DNA of 64,000 nt. Origin: Plenodomus lindquistii. Its lineage: Eukaryota > Ascomycota > Dothideomycetes > Pleosporales > Leptosphaeriaceae. Below are positions 20,720 through 32,626 of the stretch, in pieces. A model generated the notes under the pieces. The model was not told the origin of the DNA. It searched no databases and saw nothing but the letters and a program-made list of their open reading frames with translations. The translations under genes and the position numbers were made by a program. The first letter of the stretch is position 1; each line of letters opens with the position of its first letter. The stretch lies in contig JANUWI010000002.1 in NCBI GenBank assembly GCA_025504975.1, forward strand, positions 806,001 to 870,000, written 5' to 3'.

Positions 20720-22673
20720 CAGGACGGATGGATGCCTGGTGGTTTGATGGTTTGATACCTGATGCACTGCAATCTCTAGCGCGGATGAGGCAGTGTTCAA
20801 CCTTCCTTTTGTCTTGTCCAATGGGCCATGTAGCATAGTGTTGCCTTAGTCGCCGACCTAACATGCACATGCTTATTGCCACGATGGAGCTAGCTGCACT
20901 GCAATTCTTAGCGTCAACGAGGACGCGGTAAGGCTGAACTGTGGTGTCGAAGTACTTCAGATCAGCCCAGGTATGTTTTTCTGCCATTTTTCTTTTCAAT
21001 ATTGTACCATGTCGTGCATCGTGGAGGATTTGCGATCTGGTCTTACGCTGCATAGTTGGTTGTAGAGTAGGACTTTAGGATCGCGCACACCGCCCTGTGT
21101 CGTCGATGTGTGTACGAGTGTAATGGATATGCAGCATCGTCGGCTTGAGGAGGTCATCTCGAATTCAAGACTGCAGGTCTGTCGCGACAACGGTCTTGTG
21201 ATACTCTATCTCCATATCGCAATGACAAAGACTGGGTGCTTTCTGCGCGACGATTGACCAACGAGATGACGAGCAGCGTCGTACCAGACTAACTGAGAGA
21301 GTCTAAACCTGTCCGCTGGTCATGGGACTACTTAACTAAATCTGTGAGGACCTGAGATCGAGTCTGGGGTAAGACGTATCCGATCATGAACGGCTCTCGA
21401 CACCGGAAGGAAAGTGAGCTAATGCTTCCTGCGCGAATACCATCGCGAATACGAGGCAAAGCCATCTTGGCGCTGATCGTTCAAGCCAAGCCTTCCCCTT
21501 ACGATTCCTGAGGGGCTGATGGTCCAGAGCCTCTCTAGAAGTTTTTGGACGAAGCACGTGGGAGCTTGTGCTAAGCAGGGGTGGAAAAACCACTTTCAGG
21601 GGCTCCGGAAGCGGACACGGCCAAGCCACAGCTGGTTGTCATTGGCTGCGCTATTTCTTCTAGCCGAACATGCACTTGTGATCGGTGTTCTCTCGACTAT
21701 ACTGCCTGTATCTGGAATACTTCATTCATGCTTCCACAGGATGACAGGAGATAGTACATCGACTGATTGCCACAACAAGTGCAAGCCACACGACCAGAGT
21801 TCCACGGTACAGCCTTACACGGACGAACAACATAGGCATGGAGATCGAACTTGATACGGGCCTTGCACCTGCTCTTACTTGAACACATGGTGGACATCAT
21901 GTTCAAAGCGCTGTTCCGAACGGAACACGCGTCTGTCTTATCCATTGGCGCTTTCCTGTAGAGTGCTCGAAGATCACGCGAAGGCCAACTGTTGGACGCT
22001 GGCATACCGAAGCAACGATACAAAAGCTGGGAACGGGTGCAGCTAGTCTTGACAAAGTTCCCTTTGGAGAGAGCTACACAACGACGGACTACGCCACGGC
22101 CCAAGTTCGACACATCCCACCGGCGATCGTATGTTGTGCATGCATGACCTAATGGCGCAACTCCCATTTCTAATTGAGCGCCTCTCAACGCTGGCGCATA
22201 CAATTTCGCATATCCAGACTCTAGTGTTTGAGCAAAGGGTATGAACACCAAAGAATACGAGCTCTTTAGGTTTGAAATATGAACCCTCCGCACGCTTAGC
22301 ATGCGCTAGCAGCCACCCAAATATCAGGGCAGGATGCTTTCTCTACGACGAATACGAAAACGACAGACACCTACCGCTGAACTTTGGGTGGGCTCAATAC
22401 GCTATGTCCTTGGGCGATTCTTGGCCTTCGTGTCTTGGTCGAGGCCAATACCTTCGAATTTTGACAACAGAGAGTCTGTAGACCTCTATATAGTTACAGC
22501 TCGCTCACGATGAGCGACATTAAGCTTGCAATAATTTGCTCCTCCACTTTCGTTTGTGGGCTAGGAGAGAGCGTTCATTCTTTTGTACATGACAATCATT
22601 TACGATAAATTCATTGACCTCATATTCTATTACACTCGCTACATCAACCTTTAAGACATTTCGATTCCTAGCC

Positions 22674-24890
22674 ATGGCCCCTCGGTATTTCCAGGCCCTA
22701 CTATTAGGTGCCACTTTCCTTTCCCACGGAACTGCCTCCTCCCTTGTTTCCCGAGCAGATATCACCGCTTGCCCAGGTGGAGAATCGACGACCGCGCTGA
22801 AAGCTGGCAACCGCATCTTCAGTATTTGTCCCGGCACAGACTACTGGTCACCTAACACTGCGACACTCCCGAATGTCGCGACTGTTGACGACTGTGCTAC
22901 ACGATGCGCTCAGGCTACCGGATGTGAAAAGGCTTCCTACAACACCAAGACACAAACTTGCTATCTGAAGGGGGCTCCAGCAACGCCAATTTGGTTTACG
23001 ACTCCAGATCTGGCGACCATTCGTGTCGCGAACGTGAATAAATGTCCAAGCCAAGAGCGATCATCAACCGTCAACAACGCCCGCCTCACCATCTGTGCAG
23101 GCACAGATTACTGGTCACCGAACGTCAAGGTTATTCCTGGCGTAACCTCAGTCGATGACTGCGCAAAGCAGTGTGCGGGTGATGCAGGCTGTGCGAAGGC
23201 TTCATACAACTCCAAGCAACAGACATGCTACCTCAAGGGAACACCGGCCTCTCCAATCTGGTTCTCCACCGGTGACCTGGACACTATTTCCGTGATCAGA
23301 AGTTCAGCGACTCCAAGCAGTGCCTCTCCAAGCGCCTCCGCAACCGCGACAAACACCGCATCTCCCAAACCTTCCACCGTGGGTAACAACCCCGGTAAAT
23401 GGGGCAAGGTCTTCCCTCTTCCAGTGATTCCCGTAGCTGGCTATGTTGTACCAGAGTGGCCAGAGTCCAACAGGCTGCTGTTCTGGTCCGCTTGGGGTGC
23501 GAACAAGTTCAGCCTATGGGCTCCACCGAACGGCTACACTCAATTCGCAGACTACAACTACAAGACTGGCGTTGTAGGTCAGCGCAATGTTTCCGAAACA
23601 AAGCACGACATGTTCTGTCCTGGTGTAAGCTCTTTGGCAGACGGGAGGATCATCATAACAGGAGGTACCAATGCGGAGGTCACATCCATCTATGAGCCAG
23701 CAACCAACAAGTTTGTTCGAGGGCCTGATATGAAAATTCCCAGAGGCTACCAGACTTCAGTCACAATTTCAGATGGTAGAGTCTTCACAGTTGGAGGCTC
23801 ATTCTCTGGTGCGCGCGGAGGGAAGACTGGCGAGATCTATGACCCTGCTACCAACACCTGGAGAATTCTGCCAGGCGCCAGGGTCGAGCCTATACTCACC
23901 AGCTACGACTGGGAAGGTGACTGGCGTACTGACAATCATGCCTGGCTGTTTCCTTGGACGGATGGTAGCATTCTGCAAGCAGGACCTAGCAAAGGTATGC
24001 ACTGGTACAGCACATCTGGAGATGGATCGATACAAGACGCTGGAACCCGGGACTCTGAAGCAGACGCCATGTGTGGAGTCCACGTCATGTACGATGTTGG
24101 CAAGATCTTCTCCGCTGGTGGAAGCCAGAGTTATACAGCAAGCCCCGCCACTGCACGGGCACATCTTATCACCATTACTGAGGCATACCAAAACCCGAAT
24201 GTCGAGCGACTTCCTGACATGAACGACCCCCGAGGATTCGCAAACGTTGTCGTTCTTCCCAATGGCCAAGTCATGGTCACAGGTGGTCAGCACATCTCCC
24301 GCGTCTTCGAGGACATCAACTCAGTCTTGACTCCTGAGCTTTTCGATCCGGCCTCCAAGACCTTCCGTAGACTGGCTCCACACGTTGAACCAAGGAACTA
24401 CCACTCCATCGCTATTCTGCTAGGTGACGGAACAGTCTTTACTGGCGGCGGAGGAATGTGCGGAAACATCAACCCGGGCGACCCCGAGACATATTGTGAC
24501 CGTGCTATCGACCACCAGAACGGCGAAATCTATTCTCCGCCATATCTCTTCAACGATGACATGACGCCTGCCACCCGCCCCATTATTTTCGACGTCGTTA
24601 GCAACGACTTCGCCAATGGACGCACGGTGAAGGTCGGTGGCACCATTACCGTACACTTGAACTACCCCAAAGACCATACGCTAGTTCTAGTTCGTATCGG
24701 TAGTGTTACACACTCTGTCAACAGTGATCAACGACGCATTCCTTTGACTAATGTCAAGAGAGATCAAGCCGCTTTTACTGCTACACTTCCCTCTGACTCT
24801 GGTATTGTGATCCCTGGATTTTACTATCTTTTTGCCATGGACGAGAGAGGCGTTCCTAGCGTGGCGAGAACGCTTCAGGTTATCTTGTAG
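22674..24890 (+). CDS. Secreted AA5 copper-radical oxidase with two PAN domains
   Basis: This intronless gene encodes 738 residues from the ATG at 22674. A signal peptide (hydrophobic core ALLLGATFL) is followed by two PAN/apple-like cysteine-rich domains (about 31-115 and 120-207). These are a near-tandem duplication: both contain GTDYWSPN, DDCA, KASYN and TCYLKG. A Ser/Thr/Pro linker leads to a galactose-oxidase-fold domain (about 240-738) with Kelch blades and a C-terminal DUF1929-type domain. The copper and cofactor residues are present: Cys315 (DMFCPG) and Tyr340 for the Cys-Tyr cofactor, then Tyr576, His577 and His680. The residue matching stacking Trp290 of Fusarium galactose oxidase is Phe377 (GGSFSG). 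Substitutions at this site occur in AA5_2 alcohol, aryl-alcohol and raffinose oxidases, so galactose need not be the substrate. It should act outside the cell, making H2O2. Confidence 0.9.
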   Translation: MAPRYFQALLLGATFLSHGTASSLVSRADITACPGGESTTALKAGNRIFSICPGTDYWSPNTATLPNVATVDDCATRCAQATGCEKASYNTKTQTCYLKGAPATPIWFTTPDLATIRVANVNKCPSQERSSTVNNARLTICAGTDYWSPNVKVIPGVTSVDDCAKQCAGDAGCAKASYNSKQQTCYLKGTPASPIWFSTGDLDTISVIRSSATPSSASPSASATATNTASPKPSTVGNNPGKWGKVFPLPVIPVAGYVVPEWPESNRLLFWSAWGANKFSLWAPPNGYTQFADYNYKTGVVGQRNVSETKHDMFCPGVSSLADGRIIITGGTNAEVTSIYEPATNKFVRGPDMKIPRGYQTSVTISDGRVFTVGGSFSGARGGKTGEIYDPATNTWRILPGARVEPILTSYDWEGDWRTDNHAWLFPWTDGSILQAGPSKGMHWYSTSGDGSIQDAGTRDSEADAMCGVHVMYDVGKIFSAGGSQSYTASPATARAHLITITEAYQNPNVERLPDMNDPRGFANVVVLPNGQVMVTGGQHISRVFEDINSVLTPELFDPASKTFRRLAPHVEPRNYHSIAILLGDGTVFTGGGGMCGNINPGDPETYCDRAIDHQNGEIYSPPYLFNDDMTPATRPIIFDVVSNDFANGRTVKVGGTITVHLNYPKDHTLVLVRIGSVTHSVNSDQRRIPLTNVKRDQAAFTATLPSDSGIVIPGFYYLFAMDERGVPSVARTLQVIL

Positions 24891-26014
24891 AGGTGTTTTC
24901 CGTGCGTATTCACCAATCTGCCCTGCGATACCGCCCTGATTTTGTACCACGGCTCATTTGTGTATTATTTCGCTGGCTTTCCCAATAACAAATGCAATGT
25001 ACAAAATTTGAAATACTACTTTGAGATGAGTCGTTTTCTCTATTTCATCCTCTTAGTGGCACATACAAATTCTATTTTCTAGTGCTAAGATTAATCCCAC
25101 CCACAAAGTCGTGAAGTTCGAATACAATGCCAGCTGGGGAGACAGCTTTGTTGAGACCTAAGCTTCGCAGTATGGATATTTGGAGACGAGTCGTATTGTA
25201 GGGTGTACTTTTGTATCGTATCAGTATGTTCACGGTGTATTAGTCGAACGCTTTTCACTGGTGGAGCACGCGAACATCATCTCAGGATCACTTCGCTAAG
25301 ATATCCACGTTACTCATTCACATCGTTAACGACATGCAAATCCATCGTGAACCCCAGCACAATACTAGCAATATTGCGAAATTATTGGCAAGATATGTTC
25401 CTTGTTGAACGTCTACTAGACGGCACATAGTCCATTGCGATGTTGACAGCACGCCTCCGTTTGCGCCAATCTCTCTTCCAGCCCTGAAGACCCGTTTGAG
25501 ACCTTCTAGGAATCCTGATAAGCTACGCATTTATCATTTCTTGGGACTTCGTACTAAGTGAATGTGAGTAGTGCTCGGGTGACCGCTGCGGATAGCTGCA
25601 CTCATCAGGCTGCACTCATCAGGCCGCACTCACCAAACGGCCCTCATCCTGCACTCATGATAGGTGCAATAGACCACACTCATCAGGCCACACTCATCAC
25701 GAGTTTGCTGGATAGCACTTCTTACGAAATTACGAAGTGCACTCATCACAAGTTCCACTCATCGCGAGTTCACCGAACCAGAATTCATACAAGTTCATCG
25801 AATCGCTCCCATCACGAGCCACCAAGGTCAACCCACCTTCACCTCCGCCGAATTTGTTTGCTTTGGCCATTTCCCCACACCTTTTACGTATGTTTTCGAC
25901 TTTCACGTGTGAACAGATGTTAGTGAGATGATAAGGCTCCAACCTGCCGCCAATATCGTCCTGCACCTCTCCACCAGCACCACCCCATACAACCATCAGC
26001 CGCAATCCACGAAC
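24891..26014. other. Intergenic region with degenerate CACTCATCA repeats
   Basis: This 1.1-kb gap separates two plus-strand genes. The first part is A/T-rich 3'-flanking DNA. The second part (about 25,595-25,820) is filled with imperfect copies of a short motif, listed separately. No gene is supported. Confidence 0.55.
25595..25820. repeat. Degenerate short tandem/dispersed repeat, CACTCATCA core
   Basis: At least eight copies of a core like GCACTCATCAGGC occur at irregular spacing. The later copies drift to CTCATCACGAGTT and CTCATCGCGAGTT forms. The array ends about 200 bp before the RBR ligase start codon, so it sits in that gene's likely promoter or leader. Confidence 0.75.
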
Positions 26015-27740
26015 ATGGCACCATCAACCCGACTGCGCGCTCAACCTGAACGCCGGGTCAATTATGCGACTGGCTCACGCACTGATCCAATCGTCTTCGA
26101 TACGCCTGAACCTGAACTTGACCCTCACGTCGAGCCACCGCCAGCGCTAGAAGCTGAGCCGCAAAATGCGACAAATATGGCCAACAGGCCGTCGCGTCGG
26201 GCTCTAATTCGTCCAAAGCCAGATGCTGTCGCGAAGACCAAGGCAACCGCACGGAAGGAAGATACTCACAAAGTCGTCAAGAAGAAAGCGCAGGTCAAAC
26301 CAGCATCGCTGCCCACGAAGACGGAGTGCTCCATCTGTGCCACTTCAAAGAGCACATCAAGTTCCTTCAAGATGATCGCTCATCCCGACATCTGTCAGCA
26401 CTTCAAGACCATCTGCAAACTGTGCGTTTCCAACATGGTCAAATCCAAGGTCAGCGATCGTCAGCTTGATCAAGCTGGCCTAGACTGCCCATTTCCGGAC
26501 TGCGACCACGTTTTGACTTTCGAAATGCTCAAGTCGAACATGACCAAAGCAGCATATGCAGAGTAAGGCAATCCTGCGTTTGTCCTTGAGTTCGATAACT
26601 AATGCTTTTATCAGGTATGACAAAGCTCTGACTAGGAACTTTTTAGCGAACAACGCTTCCTACGTAGCGTGCCTCTCATCCAAATGTGGCAAACACTTCT
26701 GCATTGCAGATTGCACGCCCAAGGGCAAGGGCAAGGCTAAGAAGGACTCCAAGCTCATGGTTGAGTGCCCGTACTGCGACTACCAGATCTGCCTCACCTG
26801 CACTCGCCCATGGGAGTCTCACGGCTCTAAGAGCTGCGCCAAAGTAAAAGAGAGGGAAGAAAAGGCATCCGCAGCGGCTCTCAAGAGCCTCGGCGTAAAG
26901 CCCTGTCCAGAATGCGGTCTCAACATCCAGAAGATGGGTGGCTGCGACCACATGGTCTGTAAGTTGCGACACCATACATCGCAATACTGAGGCAGCTAAC
27001 GAACATTTCAAGGCCGACACTGCAAGCACAACTTCTGCTGGATTTGTCTCGTTCCTTATTCTAGTGACGTACAGCACACCAACGACTGCATCCACGGCCG
27101 TATCAACGCAGCAGATGATCCGCGCAACTGGATCCCCGACGATATCACCATCAACCAAATCAACCGCATCATCGAAGAGAACATGGCTCAACTCGGTAAT
27201 CCTGATGTCCGTCCAGCCGCGCTCCATCCACCACGTCCGGCACCCATTCGTCCAGCACCTCACCACCAAGCACCTATCCAGGCCCAAGCACCTCCAGGCG
27301 TCGGACCTCCTCCCGGATTCTTGAATGCTTTGGAGCGAGCTCGAGGCTGGTTCGCGCAGCAGGCTGGTCTGGTGCCTGTTCCTGGCCCTCAACCACGCGC
27401 ACAACCACGTCCAGAAGCCCATGTCCCCAGGCCGTTGGCCAACGCTGCGGCCCATACACGCCCACTCATCGCACCTGCACCTGCACCTGCACCACGTCCC
27501 GCAGCCGCAGCCGCGCCCACGCCCGGCCGCCGTCCACGCGACGAACTCGACGAACTGCTGGAGAACCAACGTCGCAATGCGAGGCCTTTCCCAGTTCCCC
27601 GTGTCATCCCGAGGTGGAGGGAGCTGCGACGGGACGCAGATCGTGGACGTGAAGCTGCACGAGCTGCTCGGGCGATGACAGTACGTCATCATGGAGATAC
27701 TCGTCGCGAGCGGTCGGAGCCGGCACGTCGTGCTCCTTAG
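26015..27740 (+). CDS. RING-between-RING (RBR/IBR) E3 ubiquitin ligase
   Basis: Three exons (26015-26562, 26615-26958, 27013-27740) with 52- and 54-bp introns give 539 residues. The N-terminus is disordered and basic. RING1 starts at Cys105 (TECSICAT, with CKLC and CPFPDC further on). An IBR domain follows (CLSSKCGKHFC, CPYC, CLTC). RING2 begins CPECGLNIQ, and Cys293 in the GGCDHM motif is the expected thioester-forming catalytic cysteine of RBR ligases. Splicing of the second intron restores the zinc-ligand order CRHCKHNFCWIC. The C-terminal 200 residues are Pro/Ala/Arg-rich and probably disordered. The start at 26015 is the first ATG of the basic tail. The family passes ubiquitin from E2 through the catalytic cysteine; the substrate is unknown. 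It converges on the GPI7 gene. Confidence 0.92.
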
Positions 27741-28131
27741 GTTCTGGGTCGTTTGGAATCGTTGAGATACGAGATTTGGAGCTGGTGCGAAGATTTAGCT
27801 ATGATGATTGAGCTGAGCTTGGATGAGATTGATTGCGCGGTATCTTTGAGAGCGCTCGGTACTACTCTTGCAATAGGGCAGTAGAGTAGATTGAGCTACG
27901 GAACAGAGTCTGCAAAGTATCGGAGGAACAATGTACAATAGAAAACACAGTAACGGGCCTCTTGAGAGTTACCTTACTGCTCGCATTCGAACTCCATCAT
28001 GTGAGCAAAAAGGACAACGAAGACCCCAATGATAATAAGAAACATGAACGTAACGTTGAAATACAGCACACACCATACAATACACCATCACCCAACCCAT
28101 CTATACATCCACCCATCTCGTCCCCTCCCAA
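27741..28131. other. Convergent intergenic gap
   Basis: About 390 bp lies between the stop codons of the RBR ligase (+) and GPI7 (-). It should contain both 3' UTRs. No gene is seen. Confidence 0.6.
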
Positions 28132-31100
28132 TCACCATCCCCCGACCCACCAAACTACTCTCCCCACCCCCACTGTAATCCCCAAATGCATAGCAGTCCC
28201 CCAAGCCATAGCATACAAATACTTTGGACTAAACACGGTCCAAATAAACAAATGCTGCCTCAACACCATACAAGCCGCCATAACACTACCCAGCATACAC
28301 CCCGTCCAAAACGTCATCAACGCCACATGTCGCACCCACTCCTCGCCCCTCCCTCTAACCTCGCTTCTCTTATTTTCCTTGCGCGCCAACTCGTTCAGGA
28401 ACTCGCGCTCCTTGACCACCCAGTCTGCTACATGTAGTTCCGAAGTATCAATGTGGCGCTGCGTGCTGCCGTGGCCGCCGAGGAGTAGAAGTCCGGCGAA
28501 GGACCAGTATACAGGGCCTGCCCAATTTGAGAGGAAGACGAGGAGAGAGACGAGCGGGATGGAGTAGCTGGATATGCCGTTGTAGGCGTTTGAGAGGTCA
28601 ATGGAAGATATGGCGTTTGTGTTGCCGAGGGCGAAGAAGGAGGTTTGGGTTAGGAGGAGGGTTGTTAGGGTTACGGCGGTGGGGGAAAGGGAGAGGGTTG
28701 CTGGAGGCGTGTTAGTGCGGGTCTGGAAGGGGAAAGGTAGTGAGGAGAGATGGAGGACTTACAGAGGAAGAAAAACTGGCATCTGAAGAGTAGGAATAGA
28801 GGGATGTTGTGGGCCTTGGTCTGCGTGAGGAGGAAGAGGGTTGTTAGGTCGAATAAAGTCATAGCGAAGTCTGTTAGGGGAGTTAGTATACTTTGTAATG
28901 AAGTAGGGGTTCCGGTACGTACCGCCATTGCCCTTTGAATTCTTGCCCCTACTCTTCGCTCTTTGCCATTCCGCCCAGCCCAGCCATATGCCACTCAATG
29001 CAATCCCACCGAAGACCATCTGCGCCAGTCCGATAAGATTCGCAGTGTCGACCCAATCGATCAGCGACGTGGGGAGCCCCTGTGTCAATTCCGGCGCATC
29101 CTTCGCTGTAAAGGCAAGTTTGAAGATGAACGCAGTACCGCAAAGAGGCATCACCGCCATGGTACCAACAACGCGATTCTGATCAATAGCCTCGGGATCT
29201 ACAGCAGCGGATTTGCGCTGCCCACGCCGCGGCCGTGATTGTGCCTCAAAAGATCCCAGTGATCGTGAAACATGTTCAGCTAGACGATTGGCTATATGAA
29301 TGTATGTCGTGCCGACCAGCACCCACAAGATCCAGGAGTTATGGCCATGAAAGATCCCGCTGTTGACGACGTCGTCGGCACCGGCATACTTTTGTCCAGT
29401 CTGGTTCCAACGTCGTACTAGCCGGTGGATCGCTAATGTCATGAGCGCGGGGTGGAACATCCATGCATTGTACCAGTCTTTGCGCATGGTGCTGATGAAG
29501 AGCAAACCGAGCCAGCCGGAGGTCGCCCAGTACCAGAAGTTGTGCTCTTCTTCGACGTAGGATGACGCGAATGTGAGGATGCCGTAAAGGAGGATGGTCA
29601 GCGCTGTATAGTGGCCAGAAGAGGTCAGAGGGAAGAAGGACGGCAAGGTGAAGAAACTCAGGCCACAAATAACAGCGGAGAGGATGGTACCAAGAAGCAA
29701 GTACGATACGTTGTAGTTCGAGGCGGCACCAGACATGGTGTCTTGAGCTTTGCGCATGAACTAGCAATGTCAGCCAGTCTACCAGGAAGCGTCCAAAGTT
29801 CCAGAGACGAAGGTGTACGTACTCTGTAAGTGTGTTCTACCGCAACCTTCTCATCACTAGCCGATGCAACGACTCGCTGCCAGAGGCAAGCCAATTCCTG
29901 GCCGTCGGAGAGACTCAAAGCCTACGATTTTTAGCAGTGACAGTTGAAAAGGTTACAAGCACTCACATCTCCACCAGAGCAATCCACTCCCATCTCCCCT
30001 TTGCTTAGTACTTTATCATCAAACCTTAGACTCGAGTACGTAGCTTCCACAATCTTCTTCATCTGCTTCGCGTTTTGATGCAGCAGTCGTACCTGATCCG
30101 TGCCTGTATTGAATCAGCGATTACCTAAGTCAAGCTCCACCTGCGACTTACTGCTACTCCAGAGTCCTAAAGGCCCCTCCAGCATGACTCCAAGATTGTT
30201 TCTCGGCACCGGGAAACCCATAAGCCCTGCGAGTGTGGGTGCAATGTCACTCTGCTCGACCATCTCATAATACTCGAATTCGCCCTCATTCTTTGGCTTG
30301 ATCGGACTCTCAAGCGCCCTACTCTTGCCCACCTTGCCCAGCTTGGGACTCATGAAGACGAGCGCAGGGCTTGTCTCGCCCGGTGATGAGCCTCCATGGT
30401 TCCCGCCGTCGTTCATACCATGATCGCCACACAGCACAAAGAGGGTATTGGAAAGATGGTCCTCATTTTCGATGGCCTGATAGATGGTGCGGACCATGTC
30501 GTCCATTTCTCTTTGTTTTGGCAGCATGTTCGGACTAATTTGTTCGTCAGCCTCCTTCCCCTTAGGTTTCTCTTGCAGTGCAAATCGAACCTCCTAGGAC
30601 CAGCCTTATGTCCAATATGATCCAAGCCCAAATAATGCAATACCATTGCATTCCAATCACTATTCAGAAGCTCATTGGGGACATGGCGTGTCACGTTATT
30701 ATCCACTTCTGTGAAATCCTGCACTTGAATATCAATGTTCCATTGCTCCTATGTACATCCGAATGAGCAGTACTGACCGAAACGAAAAAACTGCTCGTCC
30801 CATCCGCCCGTGTGAAGAAATCTGGGAAAAGTTTCAACCAGGTGTCATCGCCGTACATGACCAACTTTCCAGTCTCGCTGCCGAATTGCTTGGCTTTAAT
30901 CTGCGCGAGCCATGTATCCTGCGCCGCGAGTGTGGAGCTCGTGTCTGACTCTGCGAAGTTGAGAATGACGTCTACAAAGGAGGGGATAGAGCCTGTAGTG
31001 ATTGCTTTAACGCGGGGCATGGTAATGGTTGGGGAGGTTGCGTGCGCGGTGTAAGGTAAGGCGGTGCCAGCGCGTATGAGACTATAGTTTGAATCAGTAT

Positions 31101-31404
31101 ATGCCCTTGAAAATTAATGTTACCAAGACGATGGGTAACATTACCTTTGTACGAAACTCATACCACTCTCCTCGCCGTACACGAAATCACTCCTCAGCGC
31201 ATCAACCACCATGAAGACCAGCTTGTCAAACGGCGCCTCTGGCTGTTCTTGACCCTCCACGTTCCTTCCATTGAGTTCCAGATCCTCATACTGCGCGAGT
31301 CCTGGCATGAACGGCTTATACGGAAAGAAGCCAGTCGCAAAGACCAAGATCGCGACCGGGATCAGGAGGTTCGCCAGCGAAAGAAGCACATTGCGCGTCG
31401 CCAT
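28132..31404 (-). CDS. LAS21: GPI ethanolamine-phosphate transferase 2 (Las21/Gpi7)
   Basis: The enzyme adds phosphoethanolamine to the second mannose of the GPI core in the ER. Nine exons could be joined: 31145-31404, 30778-31081, 30591-30718, 30152-30534, 29967-30103, 29823-29921, 28923-29760, 28763-28870 and 28132-28700. They total 2826 nt, or 941 residues. The first intron boundary at 31082 places the nucleophile region correctly. An N-terminal signal-anchor precedes an alkaline-phosphatase-like domain with MVVDALRSDF, the SPTITMPR stretch holding the nucleophile Thr, LDHIGHK, GDHGMND and GNHGGSSPGE, all metal or catalytic motifs. The C-terminal half has about ten hydrophobic membrane segments. 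Introns are 45-63 bp. The divergent neighbour is a FUN14 gene. The start at 31404 (MATRN) is preferred because nothing upstream is conserved. Confidence 0.93.
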
Positions 31405-31942
31405 CGCTCTCTCCTTAGACAATTAGCTCCAAACTTGTGTTCACTCTTCAACCGAAACTCTCAAAAACCCATCTCAAGTAACAACAAACGAGGGGAAAAA
31501 ACCGGAGGCCATCACGGTGCATTCTGAACAACACGACACGAACACGTTCCGTGAGGTCGAAGCTTCCGAAACTCAGGGTCCAACACTAAGCTAGGATAGA
31601 TTTGGCGAGCGACGCCAAAAACAGACCAATGACATCACCACGCGCGACCTCACCTCGGACCAGCAGCTACACTTCTTACAGACTTCACCTATGTTTCGTA
31701 CGCCATTGGGACTCGCAACCTGTCTCCGGACAAGCCAATCCGTACTGCCAGCATCTGGACAGCTTCTCCCAACACCTCAACGGCTCAGCACCCCACCAAA
31801 CCCAACCAGCCGCGAACGTTGCAGTGGTAGTAGCATCAGCATCGAGAAGCAAATCACCGCATACCTCCAGCAGCAATATCCACACCCCAAGTCCAAACTC
31901 CCTAGAACACTCAAAACACAGATCCCATCGCAAACAGCGAAC
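31405..31942. other. Divergent promoter region, GPI7/FUN14
   Basis: About 540 bp separates the two start codons. A CCAAT-type pentamer is present near 31,625 (GACCAATGACATCACC). No coding frame is supported; an upstream in-frame extension of the FUN14 frame lacks conservation signals and is read as leader. Confidence 0.5.
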
Positions 31943-32577
31943 ATGGCATTCCTCCTTCCTGGCCTTCGTCGAGGCTTAATGCTCAGCACACCCCTCATCC
32001 TCTCCACACCCCTGCTGGTACACCACTTCCGCCACGCCCAACGCATACGCTGTGACGGCCCAGACCCCTTTTCAAAGATAACATCAGACTTAACCAGCGG
32101 CTACACGACCGAGGCACAAACTCCAATCATCACGCAATCTGGTGCTGTAAACCCCCGCGCCATTCGCCAAATTAGTATGGGCAGTATATTAGGGGTGCTG
32201 GGCGGGCTGGGGATAAGTGTGTTTAGTAAGCCGTTGGCAATTCTCATTGGGCTGGGCATCTTTGTTCTGCAGGTACGTTCATGACAGCATGAGGGGTGAG
32301 GACGAGGATACAATACCGAGTTACAGTGCAAGGTGTGCGTTGTGGTCGAAGTGTTCTTATTCCCCGTCGCAAAGGACACTACTCGCTGCATCTGCTGGAA
32401 ATTGAAAACTAACAGACCACACAGTTCGTCGAGTCCCGAGGCATCCACATCATTCCTTACTCTTGGTTCCAGCGCCGCTTCCGATCCGCAAACGTAAAGT
32501 CGATCGTCAGAGACAACGTGGCGTTCAAGCTGTCCTTTGGCTTGACATTCGCACTGGCTGCATTCGCCGAATTCTAG
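31943..32577 (+). CDS. FUN14-family mitochondrial membrane protein
   Basis: Two exons (31943-32272, 32425-32577) around a 152-bp intron encode 160 residues. The N-terminus is Arg-containing and hydrophobic, suiting mitochondrial targeting. The FUN14 core follows: SMGSILGVLGGLGISVFSKP, a Gly-rich first membrane helix, then LAILIGLGIFVLQ continuing across the splice into FVESRGI, and a last helix (LSFGLTFALAAFAEF) near the stop. FUN14 proteins sit in the outer mitochondrial membrane; animal FUNDC1 is a mitophagy receptor and yeast has a short homologue. I saw no evident LC3-type motif near the N-terminus. The stop lies only 49 bp from the stop of the convergent karyopherin gene, so their 3' UTRs almost certainly overlap. 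Confidence 0.85.
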
Positions 32578-32626
32578 ATGTAGGATCGCAGCCGACATAT
32601 AGATGGTCTTTCTCCCTATCACGCTA

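Larger units (their letters stand above)
20023..22673. other. 2.6-kb non-coding stretch
   Basis: No gene is supported in this stretch. It contains a CTT/CTC/GTC-rich tract (about 20,215-20,276), short perfect hairpins near 20,691-20,720, and two copies of a ~20-bp motif (near 20,764 and 20,894). The last ~200 bp should be the promoter of the oxidase gene. A frame of about 200 codons at 21697-22302 (minus) lacks any recognisable feature and looks fortuitous. Confidence 0.5.

Noticed and set aside
21697..22302. 201-codon minus-strand frame in the 20-22.6 kb gap
   Set aside because: No hydrophobic, domain or repeat pattern is visible and there are no convincing splice sites. It is the kind of frame expected by chance in this much DNA.
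26676..27692. 338-codon minus-strand frame across the RBR ligase
   Set aside because: It runs antisense to RBR exons with recognised zinc ligands and crosses their introns. No domain is seen.
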